This document shows, in pieces, positions 1 to 5,847 of a DNA stretch of 7,027 nt; the stretch's first letter is position 1, and each line of letters starts with the position of its first letter. A program made the position numbers and the translations under genes. Location: assembly GCA_905214345.1 (NCBI GenBank), contig CAJMLV010000069.1, positions 1-7,027 of the forward strand. The letters run 5' to 3'. The notes beneath the pieces were generated by a model that was given only the letters and a program-made list of their open reading frames with translations, had not been told where the DNA came from and ran no database searches. The DNA comes from an uncultured bacterium. Its GTDB lineage: Bacteria > Bacillota > Clostridia > Oscillospirales > Ruminococcaceae.

Positions 1-54
1 GGTTGCTTGAACAATTTCTTCAAAAATATTGTCTAACTTTTCGGGGTCACTTCA
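1..54. mobile_element. Terminal end of an IS3-family (IS150-like) insertion sequence, partial
   Basis: Read on the minus strand from base 54 inward, the sequence begins TGAAGTGACCCCGAAAAG and continues TTAGACA. This is the style of terminal inverted repeat seen in IS3-family elements of the IS150 group: it starts 5'-TG and has a TGACCCC-A-rich-GTT(A/G)GACA core. On the plus strand the element would therefore end in CA at 53-54. Only this end is in the window; the transposase genes and the other end would lie to the left of base 1. I cannot tell from 54 bases whether this is the left or right end. Host sequence would resume at 55, and coaX ends at 107, so the element sits about 52 bp downstream of the coaX stop. 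The call rests on recognition of the motif, not on a matched pair of ends. Confidence 0.55.
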
Positions 55-106
55 GAAGGCCACGCGCCGGTCTTTTGTTGTTTGAAATTCCGCAAAAACA
101 GGAAGT

Positions 107-874
107 TTATTTTTGTGCCCGCTCATACAGAACAGCCAGCCCTTTGAAAAGCAGATCGGCGTCATAAAGCACCTTTCGGCGGCAGCAGGGGATGATACCC
201 CGCGCCAGTCCACCGGTGGCGACCACCGTGAGGGGCTGCCCCAGCTGGGCTTCCACACGGTCAGCCAGCCCTTCCATCATGGCGGCGGTCCCAAATACGG
301 CACCGCTGTTCAGGCATTCCACCGTGTTGCGGCCGATGAGGTGATCGGTTTCTTCCGGGGCAATGGGAGGCAGTTGGGCTGTTCCTGCACTGATGGCCCG
401 CAGGCTGGTCTGCACGCCGGGCACAATGAATCCGCCCAGAAAATGCCCTTGGGCGTCGATGACATTGTAGGTGGTGGCGGTGCCCAGGTCTACCGTCATG
501 CAGGGCAGCGGATACAAGGCGGCTGCGGCAGCTGCATCGGCAATGCGGTCCTGTCCTACCCGTTCGGGACTTTCCACATCAAAGGTCAGTCCGGTATCCA
601 GGGTATAACTGACTCGCAGCGGGTCGTGTCCGGTCAGACGCCGGACTGCTTCGGCCAGCGCGTTGCTGAGTCCGGGCACCACGCTGCACAGAATGGCGCC
701 GGTGCAATCCTTGCTATCAAAATTGACCCTCCGCAGCAAAAAGCGAAGCTCAGCGGTGTATTCATCGGGCGTGCAGCGGGGACGGGTCACCATCCGAAAC
801 ATAAAGCGCAGTTCCCGGCCGTCCAGCCCTCCGATACAGATGTTGGTGTTGCCGATGTCTACTGCCAATATCAT
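107..874 (-). CDS. coaX: Type III pantothenate kinase (CoaX)
   Basis: This enzyme phosphorylates pantothenate to 4'-phosphopantothenate with ATP, the first step of CoA synthesis, in the cytoplasm. The 255-aa length is normal for the type III family, which belongs to the acetate/sugar kinase-Hsc70-actin superfamily and needs a monovalent cation. Visible motifs are the N-terminal phosphate-binding DIGNTN (residues 6-11), the GQDR pantothenate-site motif (107-110, with the catalytic Asp at 109), the second phosphate motif DLGTATT (129-135), GGFIVPGVQTSLRA (147-160) and the C-terminal adenosine-motif glycines ATGGLA (219-224). The start is fixed by the family's usual MILAVDIGNTN opening. A GGGG ribosome binding site lies 7 nt upstream (plus-strand bases 882-885). 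The gene diverges from coaBC, which does the next two steps, and has a strong promoter of its own in the gap. It looks intact, and no close downstream partner is visible before the insertion sequence end. Confidence 0.96.
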   Translation of the reverse strand: MILAVDIGNTNICIGGLDGRELRFMFRMVTRPRCTPDEYTAELRFLLRRVNFDSKDCTGAILCSVVPGLSNALAEAVRRLTGHDPLRVSYTLDTGLTFDVESPERVGQDRIADAAAAAALYPLPCMTVDLGTATTYNVIDAQGHFLGGFIVPGVQTSLRAISAGTAQLPPIAPEETDHLIGRNTVECLNSGAVFGTAAMMEGLADRVEAQLGQPLTVVATGGLARGIIPCCRRKVLYDADLLFKGLAVLYERAQK

Positions 875-895
875 ATGCGTGCCCCGTTTCTGTGT

Positions 896-914
896 GGTAT
901 AATCTGATTATACC
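896..914. promoter_or_regulatory. 19-bp perfect palindrome over the coaX -10 box (candidate operator)
   Basis: GGTATAATCTGATTATACC is a perfect inverted repeat: 9-bp arms (896-904 and 906-914) around one central base (905). One central base is too few for an RNA hairpin loop, so the symmetry is more naturally read at DNA level. The right arm contains the coaX -10 (TATAAT on the minus strand, 912-907). The left arm carries the same TGG-TATAAT extended -10 pattern facing coaBC. It may be an operator for a dimeric repressor, or a symmetric -10 that lets polymerase start both ways. The symmetry reaches beyond the two hexamers (GG and C flanks), which favours more than coincidence. No known CoA regulator site is recognised. 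Confidence 0.6.
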
Positions 915-934
915 AGCCTTTACAACGAAGTCAA
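907..934 (-). promoter_or_regulatory. Sigma-A type promoter for coaX
   Basis: On the minus strand there is a -35 TTGACT (934-929), a 16-nt spacer, and a consensus -10 TATAAT (912-907) preceded by TGG, an extended -10 element. Transcription would start near base 900, leaving a leader of about 26 nt before the coaX ATG at 874. The -35 half of this promoter lies inside the spacer of the coaBC promoter, so the two cannot easily be occupied together. Confidence 0.8.
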
Positions 935-947
935 ACCGACCTATAAT
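919..947 (+). promoter_or_regulatory. Sigma-A type promoter for coaBC
   Basis: TTTACA at 919-924 (one mismatch to the -35 consensus) is followed by a 17-nt spacer and a perfect TATAAT at 942-947. The start site would be near 954, giving a leader of about 45 nt before the coaBC ATG at 999. A short inverted repeat, GCGGA-A-TCCGC (955-965), lies right at the expected start site. The -35 falls inside the spacer of the opposing coaX promoter. Confidence 0.8.
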
Positions 948-998
948 AAAAAACGCGGAATCCGCAAGGAAAAAAGCAAACAACGGGAGGACCGTACT

Positions 999-2195
999 AT
1001 GGAAAAAGACCTGCAGGGCAAAACGATTGTACTGGGCATCACGGGAGGCATCGCCGCCTACAAAATGCCCAATGTAGCCCATGCGCTGGCCAAGCGCGGC
1101 GCTTCGGTGCATGTGCTCATGACCCGCCACGCCACCGAATTCATCGCGCCGCTGGTCTTTGAAACGCTGACCAACCACCGCTGCATCGTGGACACCTTCG
1201 ACCGCAATTTCCAGTTTGATGTGGCGCATGTTTCCCTGGCCAATGCGGCGGACCTGATGCTGATCGCCCCGGCTACGGCCAATGTGATTGCCAAGATGGC
1301 CCACGGTCTGGCAGACGACATGCTGACCACCGTGACTCTGGCTGCCACCTGCCCCAAACTGGTGGCCCCGGCCATGAATACGCATATGCTGGAAAACCCC
1401 ATCACCCAGGATAACATTGCCACGCTGGAACGCTACGGCTTTACGGTGATTCCTTCCGGTTCCGGTATGCTGGCCTGCGGGGATGTGGGCAGCGGACGTC
1501 TGCCGGATGAACAGGTCCTAATCGATTACATTGACCGTGAACTCGCCTGTCAAAAGGATCTGGCAGGCAAAAAAATCGTGGTCACGGCGGGAGCCACCAG
1601 TGAACCCATGGACCCGGTGCGATACATCACCAACCACTCCACCGGCAAGATGGGGTATGCCATTGCCCGTGCCTGTATGCTGCGGGGCGCCGATGTGACC
1701 CTGCTTACGGCCCAGACCTCGCTGCGTCCTGTTCCGTTTGTGCGCACGGTACCGTTTACCACCGCCCAGGACCTTTTTGAGGGCGTACAGAAATACGCCA
1801 TGGGAGCCGACGCACTGGTGATGGCGGCGGCTGTGGCAGACTACCGCCCGGCGGAAGTGTCCGACCAGAAGATCAAAAAGTCCGACGGGGAACTTTCCAT
1901 CAAACTGGAACGAACCCAGGATATTCTGGGCTGGGTGGGCGCCCATAAGCCGGAGGGCCTCTTTGTCTGCGGCTTCTCCATGGAAACAGAACATCTGCTG
2001 GAGAATTCCGCAGTGAAACTGCACAAGAAAAACCTGGACATGATCGTGGCCAACAACCTGAAAACTCCGGGGGCAGGGTTCGGTGTGGATACCAATGTGG
2101 TTACCCTTATTACCCGCGACGGCGCGGAGCCGCTGCCCCTTCTGAGCAAGGATGAAGTGGCTATGCGTATTGCGGATGTCATTGCGGCACACTGA
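999..2195 (+). CDS. coaBC: Bifunctional phosphopantothenoylcysteine decarboxylase / phosphopantothenate-cysteine ligase (CoaBC, Dfp)
   Basis: This protein joins 4'-phosphopantothenate to cysteine (CoaB, CTP-dependent) and decarboxylates the product to 4'-phosphopantetheine (CoaC, FMN-dependent): steps 2 and 3 of CoA synthesis. The 398-aa length is normal for the fused enzyme. The CoaC flavoprotein half spans about residues 1-185. It has TGGIAAYK (15-22), the catalytic-type His77 in AHVSL, the PAMN motif with Asn127, and the flap Cys160 in GMLACG. The CoaB half (about 189-398) has TAGATSEPMDPVRYITN (196-212), STGKMG (214-219), ADYRP (280-284), and the KIKK lysines (291-294) used by the ligase. 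The ribosome binding site GGGAGG (985-990) is 8 nt before the ATG, which supports this start. A near-consensus promoter precedes it and a strong terminator follows, so it is probably monocistronic. The next protein step (CoaD) is not in the window. Confidence 0.97.
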   Translation: MEKDLQGKTIVLGITGGIAAYKMPNVAHALAKRGASVHVLMTRHATEFIAPLVFETLTNHRCIVDTFDRNFQFDVAHVSLANAADLMLIAPATANVIAKMAHGLADDMLTTVTLAATCPKLVAPAMNTHMLENPITQDNIATLERYGFTVIPSGSGMLACGDVGSGRLPDEQVLIDYIDRELACQKDLAGKKIVVTAGATSEPMDPVRYITNHSTGKMGYAIARACMLRGADVTLLTAQTSLRPVPFVRTVPFTTAQDLFEGVQKYAMGADALVMAAAVADYRPAEVSDQKIKKSDGELSIKLERTQDILGWVGAHKPEGLFVCGFSMETEHLLENSAVKLHKKNLDMIVANNLKTPGAGFGVDTNVVTLITRDGAEPLPLLSKDEVAMRIADVIAAH

Positions 2196-2217
2196 CAGAT
2201 AAAAAACATTTGACAAG

Positions 2218-2261
2218 AACAGACTTTTTCGGTCCACAAGGCCGGAAGAGTCTGTTTTTTT
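2218..2261 (+). terminator. Rho-independent terminator of coaBC
   Basis: AACAGACT (2218-2225) pairs perfectly with AGTCTGTT (2249-2256). Pairing continues inward through 2234/2240 with three G-T wobbles and a CGG/CCG core, giving a stem of about 17 bp with a 5-nt loop (CACAA, 2235-2239). An unbroken run of seven T (2255-2261) follows. It begins 23 nt after the coaBC stop and separates coaBC from the ABC operon. Confidence 0.92.
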
Positions 2262-2329
2262 GTGCTTTTTCCCGTTTTTGACCAGGTTTGGTTTTCACAT
2301 ATCTTCAAATCTTTATCCCACAAATTTCA

Positions 2330-2356
2330 CAAACGGAGCATATAATCGCAAACGGA
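2330..2356 (+). promoter_or_regulatory. Probable promoter of the ABC operon, -10 flanked by direct repeats
   Basis: A perfect TATAAT lies at 2341-2346, 61 nt before the ATPase start. No good -35 is found 16-18 nt upstream (the region reads ATCCCACA), so the promoter may be weak or need an activator. The 8-mer CAAACGGA occurs twice, at 2330-2337 and 2349-2356, one copy on each side of the -10 with a 19-nt period. This is consistent with an operator for a regulator binding two successive helical turns, but that is inference. A separate palindrome GACCGGTC lies at 2367-2374 in the expected leader. Confidence 0.5.
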
Positions 2357-2392
2357 TATTCATTCGGACCGGTCGTTCGTAATTCATAAAAA

Positions 2393-2398
2393 GGGGAG
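2393..2398 (+). promoter_or_regulatory. Ribosome binding site that selects a TTG start
   Basis: GGGGAG at 2393-2398 lies 8 nt before TTG at 2407. The longer alternative GTG at 2398 overlaps the Shine-Dalgarno itself and so has no spacer. The ATPase family also normally begins with a short Met-Ile-(E/K)-V lead into the first beta strand. TTG 2407 is therefore the better start. Confidence 0.75.
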
Positions 2399-2406
2399 TG
2401 TGCATC

Positions 2407-3453
2407 TTGATCGAAGTCAGCCATCTGACCAAACGGTACGGTTCACATGTGGCGGTGGACGACATCAGCTTCACGGTGGAGAAAGGATATATTTACGGGT
2501 TGCTCGGTCCCAACGGCGCGGGCAAATCCACGACCATGAACGTGATCACCGGGTACCTTTCGCCCACCAGCGGAACGGTCACCATCAACGGACATGATAT
2601 TCAGGAAGAGCCCCAGGTTGCCAAAGCCTGTATCGGGTACCTGCCGGAGTTGCCGCCGCTATATACCGATATGACGGTGCGGGAATACCTGAACTTTGCG
2701 GCAGAACTCAAGGGCGTGAAAAAGAAAGCCGACCGCGCGGCGGATGTGGCACGGGTCTGCGAGAAAGCCGGGCTGCAGGGAATGGAAAACCGGCTGATCC
2801 GCAACCTGTCAAAAGGTTACCGCCAGCGCGTGGGTGTGGCTGCGGCGCTGTTGGGTAATCCGGAAGTCATTATCCTGGATGAACCCACCGTGGGCCTGGA
2901 CCCGGCCCAGATGATTGAAATTCGCACCTTGATCCATGATCTGGGCAAAAGTCATACCGTGATTTTGTCCAGCCATATCCTCAGCGAGGTGCAAACCGTC
3001 TGCGACCGCGTGCTGATTATTTCCGGCGGCAAACTGGCCGCTCAAGGTACACCGGAAGAACTGGCGGCCAAACTGTCGGCCAAGGGTGTAGTCTCCGCCA
3101 CTGCCCAGGGCAGCAGGGAACAGGTACTGCAGGCAGCGCAGAGTGTGGCCGGTCTTACCGACCTGCGCGTCACTGCCGAAAAGGGTGATGAAGTCAGCTT
3201 TACTGCCTCCAGCAGCGATGGTGCGGACCTGCGTGCGGCGTTGTCCGCGGCGCTGGCTGCTGCCGGATGCCCGGTACTGAGTCTGAGCAGCCAGAACTTG
3301 AGCCTGGAAGATGTGTTCCTGCAGCTGACCGAAAGTGATACCGAGGCGGAACAGGCGAAATCGGACGCCGCAGCCTCTGCTGCACCGGCTGCCGAAGAAA
3401 GCCGATCCACACAGGAAGAGCCGACGGTCAAAGATGAAAAGAAGGGGGATTGA
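2407..3453 (+). CDS. ABC-2 type transporter ATP-binding protein, GldA-like
   Basis: This is the cytoplasmic ATPase that would power the membrane complex encoded downstream. With the TTG start it has 348 aa. In order it shows A-loop Tyr11, Walker A GPNGAGKST (34-42), a Q-loop position reading GYLPELPPLY (77-86) with Glu81 in place of Gln, an atypical signature LSKGYRQR (134-141) in place of LSGGQ, Walker B VIILDEP (154-160) with catalytic Glu159, D-loop GLDP (163-166) and H-loop His190. The E-for-Q and LSKGY changes are common in this branch of ABC-2 ATPases and do not suggest inactivity. A small C-terminal domain of the kind seen in such ATPases follows (about 225-308). It ends in an Ala/Glu/Asp/Ser-rich tail of about 40 residues (309-348) that looks disordered. 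The stop is 3 nt before the permease start. The assignment to a GldA-like role comes from the neighbours; the substrate is unknown. Confidence 0.93.
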   Translation: MIEVSHLTKRYGSHVAVDDISFTVEKGYIYGLLGPNGAGKSTTMNVITGYLSPTSGTVTINGHDIQEEPQVAKACIGYLPELPPLYTDMTVREYLNFAAELKGVKKKADRAADVARVCEKAGLQGMENRLIRNLSKGYRQRVGVAAALLGNPEVIILDEPTVGLDPAQMIEIRTLIHDLGKSHTVILSSHILSEVQTVCDRVLIISGGKLAAQGTPEELAAKLSAKGVVSATAQGSREQVLQAAQSVAGLTDLRVTAEKGDEVSFTASSSDGADLRAALSAALAAAGCPVLSLSSQNLSLEDVFLQLTESDTEAEQAKSDAAASAAPAAEESRSTQEEPTVKDEKKGD

Positions 3454-3456
3454 GGT

Positions 3457-4320
3457 ATGCTGGCTATTTTTAAGCGTGAAACGCGCAGCTATTTCACCAG
3501 CATGATCGGGTATGTGGTCATCGGTGTGATTCTGGCCTTCATCGGCCTGTATTACACTGCCAACTGCCTGATTTATGCCACATCGGACTTTTCCATTGTT
3601 TTGTATTCCACCACGCTGGTCATGCTTTTTGTGCTGCCGGCACTTTCCATGCGCAGCTTTGCGGACGAGCGCCGCAATAAGACGGATCAGCTGCTGCTGA
3701 CCAGCCCGGTAACCATCCCTGAAATCGTGCTGGGCAAATATCTGGCCCAGCTGGTGGTTCTGGCTGTGCCTATGGCGGTGGCCTGTGTGATGCCGCTGAT
3801 CCTGACACTGTTCGGCACCGTTTCGCTGACCAGCGCTTACGCCACCCTGTTTGCGTACTGCCTGCTGGCCGCAGCCTGCATTGCCGTGGGCACTTTTATT
3901 TCTGTATTGACCGAAAACCAGATCATTGCTTACCTGGCTACCTTCGGCGTACTGCTGGTGGCGTATCTGATGGAAAGCCTTCAAACCCTTTTTACCTCCG
4001 GCAACACCCTTGCTTTCATTGTGTTCTGCATTGTGCTGGCGGTGGCCTCGGTGCTCATTGGGTTTCTGTGCAAAAGCATTACTGTGGGAAGCGGCGTGTT
4101 CTGCGGCGGTGCCGTGGTACTCATTGTGCTGTTCCAGCTACGCCCGGCCTGGCTGCTGACCGCCTTTAACAGCGTGCTGGATGCTTTGGCTCTGTTTGCA
4201 CCTTTCGAGACATTCGTGGGCGGCATGTTCAGTCTTTCGGATATTGTGTATTATCTGTCGGTCATCGGTTTGTTCCTGTTCCTGACCGGCCAGGCGCTGG
4301 AACGGCGCCGCTGGAATTGA
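3457..4320 (+). CDS. ABC-2 type transporter permease, GldF-like
   Basis: This is an integral membrane subunit, 287 aa, almost wholly hydrophobic apart from a cytoplasmic loop. A helix follows the N-terminal MLAIFKRETRSYF (membrane span about 17-38). A second span lies at about 49-66, then the charged motif RSFADERRNKTDQLLLTSP (about 67-85), typical of ABC-2 permeases as the loop contacting the ATPase. Further spans lie at about 97-117, 123-147, 153-172, 187-208 or 211-225, and a last one near 260-280, ending in the positive-inside tail LERRRWN. That gives six or seven spans. AAGGGGG (3442-3448) is 8 nt before the ATG. There is only one permease gene, so the channel is presumably a homodimer with two ATPases. 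Similarity to GldF/NosY-type permeases is from architecture and neighbours. What is moved is unknown. Confidence 0.88.
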   Translation: MLAIFKRETRSYFTSMIGYVVIGVILAFIGLYYTANCLIYATSDFSIVLYSTTLVMLFVLPALSMRSFADERRNKTDQLLLTSPVTIPEIVLGKYLAQLVVLAVPMAVACVMPLILTLFGTVSLTSAYATLFAYCLLAAACIAVGTFISVLTENQIIAYLATFGVLLVAYLMESLQTLFTSGNTLAFIVFCIVLAVASVLIGFLCKSITVGSGVFCGGAVVLIVLFQLRPAWLLTAFNSVLDALALFAPFETFVGGMFSLSDIVYYLSVIGLFLFLTGQALERRRWN

Positions 4321-4339
4321 TAGGAAGGGAGGAACAGGC

Positions 4340-5833
4340 ATGAAATTCAAATTTGGGAAAAAGACTTCCGGCAAAGTGCCGGCTGTACAGCCCACCGAAG
4401 CCCAGCGGGCCAGCCGCCGCCGGATGCTGCATTCCGGTGCGTATGCCAGCGCGATGGCTGCGATCGTACTGGTGGTGGTGATCCTTCTGAACCTGGTCAT
4501 CCGCGCAGTGCCCACCAAATATACCGAGTTCGATATTTCCACCGGGCAGATGTTTACCCTGAGTGAGACCACTGTCAGCATGATGAAGTCTCTGGACCAG
4601 GATGTGACGGCGTATTTCCTGGCGGAGACCGGCAACGAGGACACCAACATCACCCGGATTCTCGACCGTTACGCCGGGGAAAGCTCTCATTTTACCTGGC
4701 AGCAGCGTGACCCTGCCCTGTATCCCACTTTTGCGGATCAGTATGATGCTGGAGATGCCAGCACCAACAGCGTGATATTAGTATGCGGTGACAAATCTAC
4801 CGTCGTGGATTACAGCGACATGTACGATTACAGCTACACCGACTACTACTCCTACGATATGGAATTTGCGGCGGAAAGCGCCCTGACCACCGCCATCGCC
4901 CAGGTCACCCGGGACAGCAGCTATATCATGTACGCGCTGACCGGTCACGGGGAGAATTCTCTGGGCAGCGATTTCAACGAAACACTTTCCAATGCCGGGG
5001 TAACCGTCAACGATCTGAACCTGAACACCGGCGAAATCCCGGAAGATGCCGACGCCCTGATCATCAATGTGCCGCAGGCAGACTTCAGTGAGCTGGATGC
5101 CGATGCCCTGCGCGGGTATCTGTCCGATGGCGGCAAGGTCATTGTGGCCACCAGCCTTCTGTTCGATACTCCCAATCTTGATGCCGTACTGGAAGAATAC
5201 GGCATGGTCCGGCAGGATGGTCTTCTGGTGGAGACCGATCCAGGATATTATGCGTACCGTTATGCGGGGACGTATCTTCTGCCTGTGATCCAGAGCAACG
5301 ACATTACCTCCGGTATCAATTCCGGCATGTATGTGTTTGCACCTTCTTCCCAGGGAATTGTGACGGTGGAAGAAGAGTCTGCGCAGACTGATGAAACCGC
5401 CGAAAGCGAGAGCACTCTGACCCACGCCTCTCTGCTGACCACCTCCGCCGCAGCGTATTCCATGCTGGACTATGAGACTGCAACGGTACTGGAACAGGGT
5501 GAGAACGATCCTACAGGCAGTTTTGACCTGGCGGTAGCCGCCGAGGATGATTCCACCGGCGCAAAGCTGGTATGGATCAACTGCGGCAACATCTTCCTGG
5601 ATGAGACCAACTCCGCTGTTTCCGGGGGCAACGCTCAATTTTTGGGCAGCATTGTGAACTGGATGAACGGCGAGGAAAACGCCGCCGTGATTGACGGCAA
5701 GAGCATGAGCGCCGAAAGCCTGACTGTTCCTTCCACCGCAATCACACCTCTGGGGCTGCTGTTTGTCATTGTTGTTCCGCTGTGCATCCTGCTGGCAGGC
5801 GTGGTTATTACCATCCTGCGCCGTCGTCGTTGA
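4340..5833 (+). CDS. GldG-like ABC transporter auxiliary protein, membrane-anchored
   Basis: The protein has 497 aa. A basic cytoplasmic N-terminus (Lys/Arg-rich, 1-28) is followed by a transmembrane segment (about 37-56), a large extracytoplasmic domain (about 57-465), a second transmembrane segment (about 469-493) and a terminal RRRR. This two-anchor layout, FDIS(T)GQMFTLSE just after the first span (64-76) and YALTGHGE (198-205) are marks of the GldG / 'ABC-type uncharacterised transport system' auxiliary family. The family has a Rossmann-like domain related to IFT52 and DUF4350; here residues about 191-300 fit that core. Features specific to this copy are a Tyr/Asp-rich run at 157-173 and an acidic Glu/Thr/Ser-rich loop at 343-360. 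AAGGGAGG (4325-4332) is 7 nt before the ATG. The family is best known from gliding in Bacteroidetes, but its molecular role is unproven and gliding should not be assumed here. Confidence 0.88.
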   Translation: MKFKFGKKTSGKVPAVQPTEAQRASRRRMLHSGAYASAMAAIVLVVVILLNLVIRAVPTKYTEFDISTGQMFTLSETTVSMMKSLDQDVTAYFLAETGNEDTNITRILDRYAGESSHFTWQQRDPALYPTFADQYDAGDASTNSVILVCGDKSTVVDYSDMYDYSYTDYYSYDMEFAAESALTTAIAQVTRDSSYIMYALTGHGENSLGSDFNETLSNAGVTVNDLNLNTGEIPEDADALIINVPQADFSELDADALRGYLSDGGKVIVATSLLFDTPNLDAVLEEYGMVRQDGLLVETDPGYYAYRYAGTYLLPVIQSNDITSGINSGMYVFAPSSQGIVTVEEESAQTDETAESESTLTHASLLTTSAAAYSMLDYETATVLEQGENDPTGSFDLAVAAEDDSTGAKLVWINCGNIFLDETNSAVSGGNAQFLGSIVNWMNGEENAAVIDGKSMSAESLTVPSTAITPLGLLFVIVVPLCILLAGVVITILRRRR

Positions 5834-5847
5834 TGAGGTAACTGCCC

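Noticed and set aside
56..74. Small hairpin AAGGCC/GGTCTT between coaX and the insertion sequence end, followed by a T-rich stretch on the plus strand
   Set aside because: Only 6 bp with a G-T wobble, and it points the wrong way for coaX; in the coaX direction it has an A-C mismatch and no T-run. Too weak to call a terminator.
875..903. A second plus-strand promoter using TATAAT at 898-903
   Set aside because: No -35 at the right distance. The extended -10 pattern is produced by the palindrome's symmetry, so it is mentioned only as a possibility in the findings.
113..907. 264-codon open frame on the plus strand opposite coaX
   Set aside because: Exact antisense of a confidently identified coaX. 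Its protein has no recognisable motif and its composition (Gly/His/Gln-rich) is typical of a reverse-strand shadow of GC-rich DNA.
2278..2305. TTGACC-16 nt-TATCTT as an alternative promoter for the ABC operon
   Set aside because: The -10 matches only 4 of 6 positions, and the TTGACC sits right after the coaBC terminator in a T-rich tract. The TATAAT at 2341 is the better candidate.
2367..2374. GACCGGTC palindrome in the ABC operon leader
   Set aside because: Only 8 bp, and symmetry stops at both flanks; expected by chance at this GC content.
2809..3984. 391-codon open frame on the minus strand
   Set aside because: It spans the end of the ATPase and more than half of the permease, both well-supported genes. 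The His/Gln/Arg-rich protein has no domain and no convincing ribosome binding site was noted.
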